DNA of 64,000 bases from Silene conica. Lineage: Eukaryota; Streptophyta; Magnoliopsida; Caryophyllales; Caryophyllaceae. Position 1 is the stretch's first letter; every line of letters begins with the position of its first letter. A program made the position numbers and the translations under genes. The stretch is from NCBI GenBank assembly GCA_029255685.2, contig CM055318.2, positions 10,979,001 through 11,043,000 of the forward strand, given 5' to 3'. Under the pieces are notes generated by a model. The model saw only the letters and a program-made list of their open reading frames with translations, had not been told where the DNA came from and did not search any database. This document shows positions 34,646 through 46,537 of the stretch, in pieces.

Positions 34646-37090
34646 CAAATTTAATATATACATAAATATGTAGCAATGTTTTGTGACTTTTAATCATCCT
34701 TTTTCATTATTAGCAAATTTAATGGACATAAATATGGAGTAGAGAGAAATTAAATGTAAAAATTTTGCTTTAGTTATTTTCTCCCTTTTTTTATATATTT
34801 TTTTTTTTACAAAATCTAGCTTGCATGAGAATTGTTTAGTCATTATTTGCCTTGCCTTTTATTTATATATTATATTTATAGATTTATATATGTATTTAAT
34901 TTAATGAAATTATATCCAATTAAACGAAATTGAGCAAGTATAAAATAATAAGACTTAAGAGAAAATTGCAGAGAGATTTAAAATATATCGCAAACTAAAA
35001 TATATTCTATTGAACATCACCACTGCAGCAACAACAACAACGACAATACCACTCAACAATAATTCCTAATATACTCATTATCGTCAAATAAATAAATTAA
35101 ACCATGAAATATAATCCACAACATAGAAACTCATGGACAATATATTTTAAATAAATAGAGTGAATAGAAACTATTATAACTATTATGGTTTTTTATAGAC
35201 ATCAGACAACCATATATTTCCATATTTTAATTTTAATCTTAATTTATTTTGTGATATTATTAGATTAGATAATTGATTGCTGAAAAATTCAAGAAACGAA
35301 TTAAATAGGAAAAAAATATTCGTGCAAATTACGGGTGTTAATTAATATAAAGAGTTTTGATCAATTTATTAACATATTATATTACAAAAATTAATTAAAT
35401 AAGAAAAACTTTTAATTAATTTGGTGGAGATTAAGTATTATGAAGAGTTTTAATGAATTTATTACCATGTTTAAATATAAAGTAGTTTAGTTTCCCGTGA
35501 AATCACGGGATTTTTTAAACTTGCTAGCGTAAATGTTTTTTACTTTGTTTTGTAGTATTTGATATTCACATAATTTTATAATAGTGTTTTTTTTAATTAA
35601 AACATATTATTTTGTTATTCTCATTCTCATTACTTTTGTAACCAAATAATATCATTTTTGCTCAACGTCAAAATGATATTTTTGTTAATCGAACTTTATT
35701 AAAACGAAGATACTTTGTATTAGTAACAAAAATAATATATAATATTAATCATAGTTTGGATACCTCTATGTTTTTTCTAATTGGAAAATAATGATGATAT
35801 TAAAGACTTAAAATATTCTTTACTCATTTTCTCTAAATTGTTGTAACGTTTAATCAAATAAAAATAAAATAAATAAGGTAAGTAAATAGATAAAACAACA
35901 TTGATTCTCACATTGAAAATCAAAAGAAAAAAAGATATGTTACTCATCAGTTCCTGCTTTTTTTGAGATAAAATGTAAGCAAATATTAAGATCATTAATA
36001 TAAATAAATTATCAAAAATCGATGAGTATATACAATATATTTTTGTCATGTTATCATCAAAACATCAATAAGACAACAACATCAAATACAACATATCTCA
36101 ATAGTACTCAAATCACAAGAAAAATATAAATTTATCATTTTAACCAACAAAATTAAATATATAGATAATACTATATTTATGCTAAACTTGCATTAGTCAT
36201 ATTTGTAATTTTTTGTTAATATTAATATTAATAAATTCACTACCCATTAACAATGATGAATATATTAAAAATATCTGCAAAACAAATTAAACTATCGTAA
36301 TTAAAAAGTTAAATTTACAATTTAGTTAAGCTATGATTTATTTCACAAAAATTTGACCACAATTCACTGATAATTATATTCAACCATCGAGGATCTCAAG
36401 TGTACGTCTTGCTAAGCATTTCACAATGCCTAAACGAACTATATAATACAAATGTTTGTCAAATTCGCCACTTCTCTTCTATTTCTCTCTTATTAATTTT
36501 TCATTTCTTGTCTACTTGTTTCATGGTCACCAACTCACCCCAAAGTAATGATATAAAAGGTGTTAGAAAATAAATCAAATGAAATAATTTAGTGAAAATA
36601 AACAAAAATTTTGATTAATTTGTTTTTTGATGGGGTGTTAGAATTTTTATCAATTCATTTTCTTCTATAGATGAAATTTTTCCATAGCAGTACGTAGAAT
36701 ATAAAAAATTTAGCACTAAATTATGGTTATTAAGTTGAATATAAATAAAGTTTAAATAACATTAGTAATTAGTCTATTGAATATTGATTACTACTTTGCC
36801 TTTTTCTTTTCTGTTTTTTTAAATAATAATAAAATTGGTCTAACATGTCAATAGTATAGTGCGTCACATGTCATTCTAATACTACTCAGTTTAGGCTTTT
36901 TATGTTATTATATAGAAATGTAATAAATAGGAAAAAATGTTAATAAAAATCGTGGGTGTTAAGTAATATGAGTAGTTTTTATTAATTATTAACATGTTTT
37001 ATTAAAAAAATTGTAACTATAATTATAAATTTTATTAACATATTTTATTGCAAAAATTTCAATTAAAATGGCAATATTAATTATAAATTA

Positions 37091-37246
37091 CGGAATCTTG
37101 ATTTAAATTTTGAAGGGTTACATAAATTTTGGAAAATAATATATTTAATATACAAAATTAATTTAAGACGAAATCTTGATTTAAATTTTGAAGGGTTACA
37201 TAAATTTTGGAAAACAATATATTTAATATAAAAAATTAATTTAAGA
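37091..37246. repeat. 78-bp tandem duplication
   Basis: Two adjacent copies (from 'aatcttgatttaaatt' through 'aaaattaatttaaga') differing at only a few positions. They lie in AT-rich spacer just left of the hAT element. Confidence 0.9.
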
Positions 37247-37760
37247 ATATTGATGATATCCTTTAATATTATAGATAAGTGACTTAAATTAATTTATAGA
37301 TAAGTGAAATAAATTAATGTCATGTAATAATAAATTGATAATTCATCACATAAATACGCCATGTCACATTTAAAATATGCTATGTCACATTTAAATATGT
37401 CAAGTCATATTAAAATTTTGCCACGTCACGTTAAAATTTGTCATGTCATGTCACGTTTTTTTTTAGTTACCCTTTTAATAATATTTTATAGATGAAATTT
37501 TGAAGTCAACTCACTAAATTACGACCTAATTAATAAATGAGTTATTCGTGTCAAGTACATGTTGAATTACCTTACCCCTAACCAACATATATAAATTCTG
37601 TATCGTGTCAATATGGTGATATGAGTAAGTAACTAATATATATTGTAAGCTCGACCTTAACCAACTAACTTCATAATTTTCCAATTGAATTAACGATTGC
37701 CACCTCCGTAAGTTCCTACGTATCTATTACCTTTGTTGTAAACTTGTAATCATTTGCCTT

Positions 37761-40700
37761 CAGGGCCGGCCCTATGGAGTGTTAGGGCTGGCATTTGACA
37801 AAGGCCCAAGTTTGAAAGGGGCCCATTATTATAAAATTAGGCAGCTGGTATTTGTAAAATAGAATTTATCACACGTAAAATACAAGTTATGATAAGGAAT
37901 CTAGTGGTATTTCAGGTTACATTGTCTTAAGAGGTCACGTGTTCTAACCTTGTTTTCTTCATTTTTAATATTTAATATTTTATTTTTAGAATTCAGACCC
38001 ATTATTCCGATATTTTTTTTTGGATATACTGTGTTCATGGCTCATCCATTTAATATCTTTTACTTATATTTTTTTTTTTTTGAGGGGAAAGGCAGAAGCC
38101 TTTACTTCATTAAAGCAATATCAAGAGCAACAGCAATGTTAACGGCCGATGGAAACGTATCCGACCAAAGAACACGACCCAAACACCTAGGAAACACATG
38201 AGCTAAAGCATGAGCAACATTATTGTTTGCTCGACTAGTAAACAACCAAACATCCGAACTAAACGAATTACAACACTCAAGAATATCTCTAATAATAAGA
38301 AAAAACGGACTCCGCCCACAAGCCTTCCGCTTGAGCGCTTGAATGACCACTAAGCAATCGCTCTCCACTTCGACTCTATCATGGCCTCGGCTTCTAGCTT
38401 CCCGAATCCCATCCAAGATTGCCGCCGCCTCCGCAATATGAGGTTCCCAACTTGCTACCTGCGCGAAAGAGAAGCACCACAGCACGCCCCCGTCCTCGCC
38501 ACGGCAAACACCACCCCAGCTAGTACCAACTCCGTCTTGCACCCCTGCGTCCACATTCACCTTCACAAATCCACTCGCCGGACTGGTCCAATGTTCACGC
38601 TCCCTAGGCCGCTCATCCTCCTCGCTGATCTGCCGCGAAAGATCCCTCCCCCCGTGACAGTCCTCTGTTTCGGCCAGGACATCCATAACCCTCCTTACCA
38701 CAGCCCCTTGTTCCACCCTCCCATGATCATAGAGAACTTTGTTCCTAAGTTCCCAAAGAGCCCAGCAGCCAACCATAAGTTTCGCATGATCCCTCCTATC
38801 CAGCTCCCGCCACCGTACCTCCACCCAATCTCGAAAACTGCCACCCCGTCTACCTTCCTCCTCCTCCATATGTAACCCCTCCCATACCCCTTTTGCAAAA
38901 CCACAATGGCAAAACAAGTGAACACTGGTCTCTTCAAAAACATTACAAAAAGGGCAAAGATGAACATTACCTGGGATACGAGTCGTGAAGTTCTCTCCCG
39001 TTGCTAGAGCTTCATTGCACAGCTGCCAAAAGAATAGCTTCACTCGGGGCCAAACCGGGACATTCCAAAACCTATTCCAGATCCATTTCTCACCCTCCCA
39101 GTTCGACGTTCCACCACGCTCCTTAGTCTCCTCGTAACTCGCTAGCCCATGATATGCCGACTTTACCGTATACAACCCGTCCTTCTCATCCTTCCAATAC
39201 CAGTCATCCGCGGATTGTAAATCTCCCAGAGGTATATTCTTAATTCGTCCAGCATCGATGGGGTCAAACAGAGCATCAATCAAGCTATTATCCCAGCCCG
39301 TATCAGTCATGATGTCACAGACACGCATTAGCTCGCGACCCGGAGAACAGGGAGACAAAATCCGACCAGAACTCGTATACGGTATCCATGGGTCTACCCA
39401 AATAGAGATACTGGTGCCAGCCCCCACCCGTTTGCGAAACCCAGCCCACACAGCCCGTTTAGCCTCTATAATACCCCTCCACGTATAGCTCGGGTTGCAC
39501 CCAAGACCCGCGCATTCAAACAGCTCGTTGGGAAAATATTTAGCTTTCATCAGACGGGCCCATAAACTCTCCGAATTCGTAAGAAGTCGCCACACCTGCT
39601 TCCCCAAAAGAGCGAGATTAAATAAATTAAAGTCACGGAAACCCAAGCCCCCCACACACTTTGGTCGACACATCTTTCGCCAGGCAACCCAACTGATACC
39701 CCGTTTACCTTCCTCATGACCCCACCAAAACCGAGACAGTAAAGACCGAAGCTCGTCACAGAAGCTCACAGGAATTTTAAAGACACTCATCACGTAGGTA
39801 GGGAGTGAATTGGCTATAGCCTTTATGAGAACCTCCTTACCAGCCTTCGACAAAATTTTCCCGCGCCATCCTCGAAGCCGCTTACTTATTTTATCTCGTA
39901 GTAAGTCCGTAAGGACTTTCTTTGACCGCCCAATAACCGTGGGTAGGCCCAAATACCTTTCGTGCTCATCAACTTCACGTACACAAAGCCGGGTAGCTAA
40001 GTTACTCCGTTTATGTAAAGGAATACCTTTACTAAACGAAACAGTTGTCTTATCCAGATTAACAAGTTGACCCGAGGCACCCTCATAGGCCCTTAAAATA
40101 TTGCTAACCGCATCAACCTCCTCCTCCGTAGCTCTAATGAAAAAGATACTATCATCCGCGAACAGAAGATGTGAAATAATGGGAGCATTAGCCGCAATAC
40201 GAACGCCGTGAAGAGTGTTGTTAACAATAGCACAGCGCATCATACTCGAAAGCACTTCCGCGCACAGGATGAACAAGTATGGTGACAAGGGATCGCCTTG
40301 TCGTAACCCGCGGGTCGGCTTAAACGACCGAGATGGAGCTCCATTAATTAGGACAGAAAAGGATACCGTAGAGACACACGCCATTACACGCGACACCCAC
40401 TGCCTATCGAACCCCATAACCTGAAGAACCCGTTGCAGAAAACTCCATTCAATACGATCGTACGCCTTTGCCATATCAAGCTTAAGAGCCATGGACCCTT
40501 TCGCCTTACTTGAATTTTTCATGTAATGAAAAACCTCAAAAGCAATGAGCACATTATCCGCAATCGCCCGCCCCGGCGTAAAAGCACTCTGGTTCTCCGA
40601 TACTATCGAGTTTATATTTTAGTTAAGTTGAATTATAAGATACACCCTATTCAATTTTTCGAGTTCAAAAACATTTTTTCTACTAAATTTCTTAAGATTT

Positions 40701-40791
40701 TTCAAGAATCAACCTCATCTGAAAAAAATGAAAGCTAGGGCCCAATTTTACAACCTTGCACAGGGCCTCCAAATGCTTAGGACCGGCCCTG
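37761..40791. mobile_element. hAT-type non-autonomous element carrying a nested LINE
   Basis: The left end is CAGGGCCGGCCCTATGGAG; the right end, read inverted, is CAGGGCCGGTCCTAAGCA. A perfect 8-bp target duplication TTTGCCTT lies at 37753-37760 and 40792-40799, the hAT size. Without the LINE at 38074-40610 the element is only about 0.5 kb and has no transposase. It lies about 300 bp left of the probable leader of the methyltransferase gene. Confidence 0.93.
38074..40610 (-). mobile_element. 5'-truncated L1-type LINE nested in the hAT element
   Basis: Minus-strand insertion: the A tail appears as T at about 38071-38081, and the 5' cut end lies at about 40610 inside the reverse transcriptase. 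TTATATTTT occurs at both borders, a short target duplication blurred by the tail. One frame is open from the cut end to a stop at 38102 (816 codons from its first ATG). It carries RT (MALKLDMAKAYDRIEW; TRGLRQGDPLSPYLF; LLFADDSIFF with the catalytic Asp pair), a zf-RVT-like block (FFWQLCNEALATGENF, CPFCNVFEETSVHLFCHCGF) and a C-terminal RNase H domain (VKVNVDAGVQDGVGTSWGGV, VESDCLVVIQAL, NNVAHALAHVF). The lack of breaks in the remaining coding part suggests a recent insertion. It is clearly richer in G+C than its surroundings. Confidence 0.93.
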
Positions 40792-40799
40792 TTTGCCTT

Positions 40800-42328
40800 T
40801 TGCATGTTTGTCGAGGCTCATTTCATTTCGTAAATATTTTTAGTTACTTATGTACAAAAAAAATAGTTTGCAGTTAATGTTTTTAATGTACTCGTTAAGA
40901 TAAATCAAACCAGATTCATCATCACTATATTTTACGTTACAGATGAAAATTATTTGATTTAAAATCGAGCCAAAAATACAACCGATAAAGGCGATAATAA
41001 TTGTACGGGAGTACGAGACTCAGGGAGTAGTAAAAAGGGATCAGTAAAAAGTGTTTAACTGTTTAAAGAATAGTGCGACCGACTAGGCGCGGTAAAAACG
41101 CAGGAAATAAGTGTGTAAAAGAGCGGGCGTCAAGGAGATTGAAACAGTCAAATACCAGAGAAGTGTTGCCAAGCTCACTGGAGTCACTGTCACTTACACT
41201 CTCAGATTTGGGCTTTCATGGTGTTTTTCTTCACTTGATTTCCAAATTACTCTACTTTTTCACCATCTACTCATCCCTCCCTACTGAGGTTTACATTTTT
41301 TTTTTACTTTCATTTACTACAAAGCTTAGATCTTTCATTGTATTTTGATGGGTTACTACTGAATTCATGATTTACTGTAATCACTTAATGTTATAAGCTG
41401 TAGTTAATGGATTTTGCAATATACCCTTCTCACTTTTTGATCCAAAATTCTAATCACAAGATTTAATTATGATGATCTGATGTTTGTCTGATCGATCGAT
41501 CTTGTTAATGTGTGTTTTCTTGATCTGTTTGTTATGCATTCTATGCGATTATGTTGTTTGAATGAGTGTAGTTAGTGTGTTTCGACTTTCGAGTTGTGCT
41601 TGAGCTTCGTGTGAATTGGGTACTTGGAAATTTAAATCAACTCAACTAGCCCTTTTACAGTTTTACTCATCTTTATTAGTTAGGTTCCCTGCGTTTCGCC
41701 AATGATGGAACTTACTGTTTGAGGTTATGGGGATATGCACTATAATTCACTTTCAGTATTTGGATAAGACCGTCTTATATGGTAGGATAAGGTGAAACTT
41801 TGAGATCTTGGCATCTTGAAATCTTTGCCTCAAAACCTTGAGAACCCACCATGTATAATCATAGATTTAGAGGGTTGTCGTTTTAGGTCTCCTTTAAGAT
41901 CGCACGAGGAAATTGGATTAATAAAGTTCAAAGCTGCAAAAGGTGTAGATTGTCGACGTGATATAGATTAAGTGGTGGTGAACTGGTGATTTTTATGTTG
42001 GTGGGTGGGTGTTAATGTCGTTTTGATGCTGTATTAGAATTTTATCCCTTGTTTGGAGGAAGGTGATTGAATATTTGAATAGGAGGAACAGTCCCAATTC
42101 TTTCTCTATGACTCTATTAGGACAATTTGTAGCGAAATTTGAAAGTCACTCTTCCATTCTCCTTACCTTCACGATTGTTGTTACAACTGAATTTTTAGGC
42201 CCATTACAAAAGAATTTACCATGCAATTTGCGGAAACTCTTGAGGCATGGGGTAATGTTGCTGTTTTTTGTTGTGGTGTTTCAGCTTATAGGAGGGTCCA
42301 CCTTAGTTTGTATCGTAGACTTTATAGT
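40800..42328 (+). other. Promoter and probable split 5' leader of the methyltransferase gene
   Basis: A short TC-rich leader exon is likely around 41070-41288, with a donor-like ACTGAG|GTTTAC. A strong acceptor (tttttgttgtggtgtttCAG, ending 42284) precedes the coding start by 44 nt, so an intron of about 1 kb in the 5' UTR is inferred. The open frames at 41073 and 42063 fall in this leader and intron and have no family resemblance. Confidence 0.5.
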
Positions 42329-45300
42329 ATGGTTAGACCACATCATCGAGCTGGATCCAGTGGACGTTTGTCTGAGGAAAACCTTCTCGTAAATGATTTG
42401 GAGAATGAGGCAAAAAGAAAAAGGGGATCAGAAAAGGGCAACTCGTTTTACCACCGCACTTCTGACTATCTGCGTAGTTCCCTTGATTTGATTTTGCCAA
42501 GTGCATCTTCGAAAATAAGTAATGAGGATCGTTGTTTTGGGGGTAATACTAAAAGCCAGCATAACTTGATCAGTGGACTGCTGAAGCTACTACTGGCTGC
42601 CTCCGCCTTTTTGGCACTTTTTGGATGTCTGAGATGGATGCTCTCTTCCTCAAGAACATCACCCAATTATTTTCGTGATCGCTACTGGTGGGTCCAACTC
42701 CAAGAAAAGCTCGCCATTGACTTTTCAGATATTAAAGAACTCTCTCTTGGTTCCTCGAGACTCAAAGAGATTGAATTCTGCTCTAGGGAATATGAAAACC
42801 ATGTGCCTTGCTTCAACTTTTCTGAGAGCGCTCTGGGATCGCAGTTGGATCGTCATTGTGGAAAAGGATCAAGACTAGGGTGTGTGATTCATCCGCCAAA
42901 GAATTATAAGCCACCTTTGGGATGGCCTGCTGGTAAAGATGTGATCTGGTATGCTAATGTCAAGATTTCTGCCCAAGAAGTTCTGACCTCTGGAACCGTA
43001 ACGAAGAGGTTTGTTGGTCATTTGTATATTCTCACCATCCCATTTATATTCCCCCCATTTGATAACATTTCTCACCGTATTCTATAGTTAAAGACTTTTT
43101 TAAATGATTAAGAATACTCCGTAGTTCTTTGATTGATCAAGTATGACAATTTTTCATTGTATCTCTTCATATGTTTGGAAAAGTTAATGGTCAAAATTGA
43201 CCATAGAAGTCAAATAGGGAATAAATTTGGGATGGAGGTTGTATTTCTTTTTGTCAGCCTTGCTTATTCTCATCGGAATGTCAACTGAAGTAATAAGCAT
43301 GTGTTGCAGATTGATGATGTTGGATGAAGAGCAGATATCCTTCCGATCAGACTCCCTCATGTTTGATGGGGTTGAAGACTATGCGCATCAAATTGCAGAC
43401 ATGATTGGTCTAAGAAGTGTGTCTGACTTCAACCAGGCAGGGGTACGTGTACGCTGTTTCTTAAAGTTACATACTTGATACTTGTGAAGCGGAAACCTTA
43501 TCTCTTCTCATCTTACTATCTTAGTTCGTGCAAAACGAGTAATCTCAAGAAATATTCTCGCAGTTTGCTTGACTGTGAGGTCCCAATTATGGGATTAAAT
43601 TTAGGCTGGAGCACTGGACTGCGTCTGTTTTTATTATGATTTTTTTGAAGGTATCCATGACCATGGTTTGAAGCTTTACTGTTTGAGATCAGCCCCATGC
43701 CAGTTGATTTGCAGACTCAAACTGAAATATAAAAGCATGGCGCCAGTAACTCAGTAACGTTTTAAGATTAATTTGTAAGATTAAAGATAATAGGGTGATT
43801 TTCCAAGGTTTATATTAACATAAATTTTGAATATTAATTGAAATGTCTAATGTTTATTGTCTAATTATTCTTTTATGAGCTTCTTACAGAAATTTTTGCA
43901 TCTGATATAATTGCCCGTGTAGAAGTTTATATAAAAAAAAGAAATGACCTAATCTTCTGCTGATACTTTTAATTCTGAATTTTCAGATAAGTACAGTTTT
44001 GGACATAGGGTGTGGATATGGTAGTTTTGGAGCCCATCTCTTTTCCCGAAACATGTTGACTATGTGCATAGCAAATTATGAATCTTCTGGTAGTCAAGTA
44101 CAGATAACACTTGAGAGAGGTCTTCCTGCAATGATTGCTTCATTCAATTCGAAACGTCTGCCGTTCTCATCTCTTTCCTATGATATGTTGCATTGTGCTA
44201 GATGTGGTATTGAGTGGGATAAAAAAGGTACACCTATTTGAATTATTCCTCCATTCCTGTATACGTTGATACAAGAAGAAAAATACCCCCTCCGTCCAGG
44301 GATAAATTTCTTGGGTTGTCTTGCGCAAAAATTAAGGAGCATAGTAAGCCATGGAGAGAAATGAAGTTCATGAAAAATATGGGTTCGCAAACCATAATGA
44401 CCACAAATAATGTTTAAAGTAAAAACATTATTAGTATGGGAAGTTATTTATTACATCCGAAAAGTTTATTCATGGACAGAGGGATTTGAATACAGAGAGA
44501 AAAATCAATTACAGAGTAAAAGCATGGCTGGGGATAATATAAATCAATGTGATTTTATGCAGATGGAATGTTTCTGATTGAAGCTGACAGATTGCTAAGG
44601 CCAGGTGGGTATTTTGTGTGGACATCACCTATTGCTAGCGTACGTGGATCAGTCGACAACATAGACAACCAAAAGAAATGGCAGTTTGTGCAGCAATTTG
44701 CAGAAAGTCTATGCTGGAGTATGCTGTCACAACAAGAAGATACAGTCATCTGGAGAAAAACCACTTTAAGAAATTGTTATGCATCTCGGTATGAAAAGCT
44801 ATGATGTTGAATCTCCTTGCGATTTGATCTGTCTAAGTAGCCTATTTAAAGTAGTTGCATTGCGTATCAGGAAGCACAGCTCAAGCCCTCCTATCTGTAA
44901 GAAAAGCTATGATGTTGAATCTCCTTACAATCAGCCTCTTACTCTATGCATCGGTGGAATTCATAACCAGCGATGGATATCTATCGGTCAGCGCAGAACT
45001 TGGCCCTCAAGAGCAGCTTTGAATGACACTGAACTCTCAAGTCATGGTAGCCTGCTTCTTCTGCTTCATTGACCTCATTGTTTTTGGATTTTTTTTAAAT
45101 AATTCAAAGGGGTTCATATGAGAATTATTGATCTGATGTTTTTTTAACTGGTGGCATGATTATCACCTCCTACAACCTTACCGATTGAGCTGATTGACGT
45201 TAGCTTCATTATATTTGTTGTGTGTTGCTAAGTGTAACCACATGGCAACTGATCAGTTTTGAATTTGATTCAGATTATCCAAAAGACCAAAACCGAGCAA

Positions 45301-46537
45301 AATTACCTTCTGATCACTGGTCCAAGTCAATCCCGTTTCAAATCCATATATTCACAACCCCAAAAATTGCTCCATAATATTTTTGTATTATCCAATAGCA
45401 GATTATCCTTCAAAAAAAAAAACAGTGGGTTTGAAGTTTTTTTAATAATGTAGGTTTTAAACAGTGGGTTTGAAGTTTTTTTTGTTGGTATGGGAATGGC
45501 TGGACTCTTTTTCAGTTCGGTACAGTAATTGTTGCCTTTTGGTCTATAACTTCGAGCTTGTCTCTTTAAATTGATAATAGGTGTTTCTGCGGAGGTGTTC
45601 TCTGCGGATTCCTTGAAGTGGAAAGCAGCAGTTCAGGAATACTGGTCACTGCTGTCACCCCAGATATTCTCTGATCATCCAAAGAGACCTGGTGAAGAGG
45701 ATCCTTCCGCTCCTTTCAACATGTTAAGAAATGTACTAGATATGAATGCTCAGTTTGGTGGGTTCAATCATGCACTACTAGAAGCTGGAAAAAATGTGTG
45801 GGTCATGAACGTCGTTCCTACAACTGCGCCTAACTCACTCCCTTTTATTCAGGACAGAGGATTCATCGGTACATCACATGATTGGTAAGTCTCCCGACTC
45901 CTGAAGTTGCGCTTATAATAACTGTACTTGTATAAGATCTCCATATTGTACGAGATAATATACATCAAAAATTGTTACCACTCAATCTAGATATATGTAT
46001 ATATTCTTCAGGTGTGACGCTTTTCCATCGTACCCAAGATCTTATGACATGATACATGCTGATGGACTGCTGTCACTTGAGACTCAGCTGCATCAAAAGT
46101 GCGCTATGCTTGATTTGTTTGTAGAAATAGACAGACTGATTCGTCCAGAGGTACATTAATACGCGTCATTACAATGTTTCCTACTCCGTATCTTATATGC
46201 TCTTACAATTTGTTTGGACGGAATAGTTTGAAGGGCTAAGGAGTTGAATGTATCTACACTTAACTCCGCATCAACAACATAGAGGATATTTTGGAATGTC
46301 CTAGATTAGTGAGAGTTTTGCATGATTAAATCTTAATTCATTACTAAAGATGTTTTGGTTTGTCAGGGTTGGGTTGTATTCCGTGATACGTCATCAGCAA
46401 TTGAATCAGCTAGGGCTCTTGCGACAAGGCTTAGATGGGATGCACGTATTATAGATATCGAGGCAAACAACGATGAAAAGATACTCGTATGCCAGAAGAC
46501 CTTCTTGGAGGATGGTAAGCTTAAGCATATGATGTAG
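42329..46537 (+). CDS. Putative QUA2/QUL-family methyltransferase (PMT, DUF248)
   Basis: Eight in-frame exons: 42329-43008, 43310-43442, 43987-44227, 44563-44788, 44871-45046, 45581-45884, 46012-46150, 46367-46537 (689 residues). It closely follows Arabidopsis QUL1/QUL2 (At1g13860/At2g03480) and QUA2/TSD2, type-II Golgi proteins needed for homogalacturonan pectin, with methyl transfer from S-adenosylmethionine. A basic N-terminus and one membrane segment (about 81-104) precede the lumenal domain. Visible signatures are EYENHVPCFNFS, GWPAGKDVIWYANVKI, SAM motif VLDIGCGYGSFGAHL (from about 275), DMLHCARCGIEWD, DRLLRPGGYFVWTSP, EYWSLLSPQIFSDHPKRPGEED, NMLRNVLDMNAQFGG and VWVMNVVP. The start at 42329 is the first ATG in frame after the splice acceptor; the family supports it. 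Intron 4 is short (82 nt) and contains a copy of a coding stretch of exon 5. Confidence 0.93.
44285..44490. mobile_element. Stowaway-like MITE in intron 3 of the methyltransferase gene
   Basis: Left end ccccctccgtccagggataa next to TA; right end ttattcatggacagaggg, the inverted counterpart. The CTCCGTCC-type terminus and about 200-bp size fit Stowaway. The borders are approximate. Confidence 0.7.
44793..44926 (+). repeat. 26-nt direct repeat spanning intron 4 and exon 5
   Basis: The 26 bases at 44793-44818, just inside intron 4, are identical to 44901-44926 in exon 5, where they encode KSYDVESP. The copies lie 108 bp apart. The intron copy starts 4 nt after the donor GT. Confidence 0.95.

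Noticed and set aside
38381-38875. 164-codon plus-strand frame
   Set aside because: Antisense shadow of the LINE coding region, which is open and conserved on the other strand.
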